Shown here in pieces: positions 14,098-14,101 of a stretch of DNA of 14,101 bases. Source of the stretch: DASYHQ01 sp038223165. GTDB lineage: Bacteria; Planctomycetota; Phycisphaerae; Tepidisphaerales; Tepidisphaeraceae. A program made the position numbers and the translations under genes. The DNA is taken from contig JBBRHE010000084.1 of assembly GCA_038223165.1 (NCBI GenBank), positions 1 to 14,101 on the forward strand, written 5' to 3'. Positions within the stretch are counted from its first letter, which is position 1. Every line of letters begins with the position of its first letter. The notes below the pieces were generated by a model. It saw only the letters and a list, made by a program, of their open reading frames with translations, did no database searches and had not been told where the DNA came from.

Positions 14098-14101
14098 ATA
14101 A

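Noticed and set aside
1..14101. CRISPR array, insertion sequence, prophage or defence island
   Set aside because: No regularly spaced direct repeats, transposase, integrase, phage structural gene or nuclease module is visible; the repeats present are short palindromic elements.

Overview
The window reads as chromosomal DNA of a GC-rich, diderm bacterium, most likely a planctomycete (Phycisphaerae-like). The evidence is a pseudopilin of the large-protein planctomycete type, a big secreted protein with dockerin-like calcium loops, an LPS acyltransferase, and short dispersed palindromic repeats of a kind common in such genomes. This placement is inference; no rRNA is present to confirm it.

Layout. 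Positions 1-4141 are read from the minus strand: a C-terminally cut-off secreted protein (2519 down to the window edge, at least 839 codons, open throughout), a prepilin-like protein (3699-2650), a roughly 330-bp non-coding stretch, and tRNA-Arg(ACG) (4141-4068). From 4276 onward every gene is on the plus strand: lpxD (4276-5265), a 126-bp inverted-repeat element (5279-5404), an ABC-F ATPase (5424-7370), a 786-bp non-coding region with a candidate replication origin, dnaA (8157-9701), a 504-bp non-coding region with a strong promoter and a structured leader, dnaG (10206-12068), an inverted REP pair, and rpoD (about 12278-14026). The window ends in a 15-G homopolymer and a hairpin/T-tract that look partly artefactual.

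How the genes fit together. dnaA, dnaG and rpoD encode the replication initiator, the primase and the housekeeping sigma factor. dnaG-rpoD is the core of the classical macromolecular-synthesis operon (without rpsU here), and having dnaA directly upstream gathers control of replication and transcription initiation in one locus. lpxD serves lipid A synthesis and the ABC-F protein probably acts on ribosomes. The pseudopilin and secreted protein probably belong to the cell envelope.

The most interesting signal outside the genes is the dnaG 5' leader. A near-consensus promoter (TTGACC, 17 bp, TATATT) is followed by about 135 nt whose two ends pair with each other, placing the dnaG Shine-Dalgarno and GTG start inside the closing helix. 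An alternative 7-bp pairing competes with that helix, as in an RNA switch. All folds were worked out by eye and need computation. I found no CRISPR array, transposase gene, phage gene or defence system.
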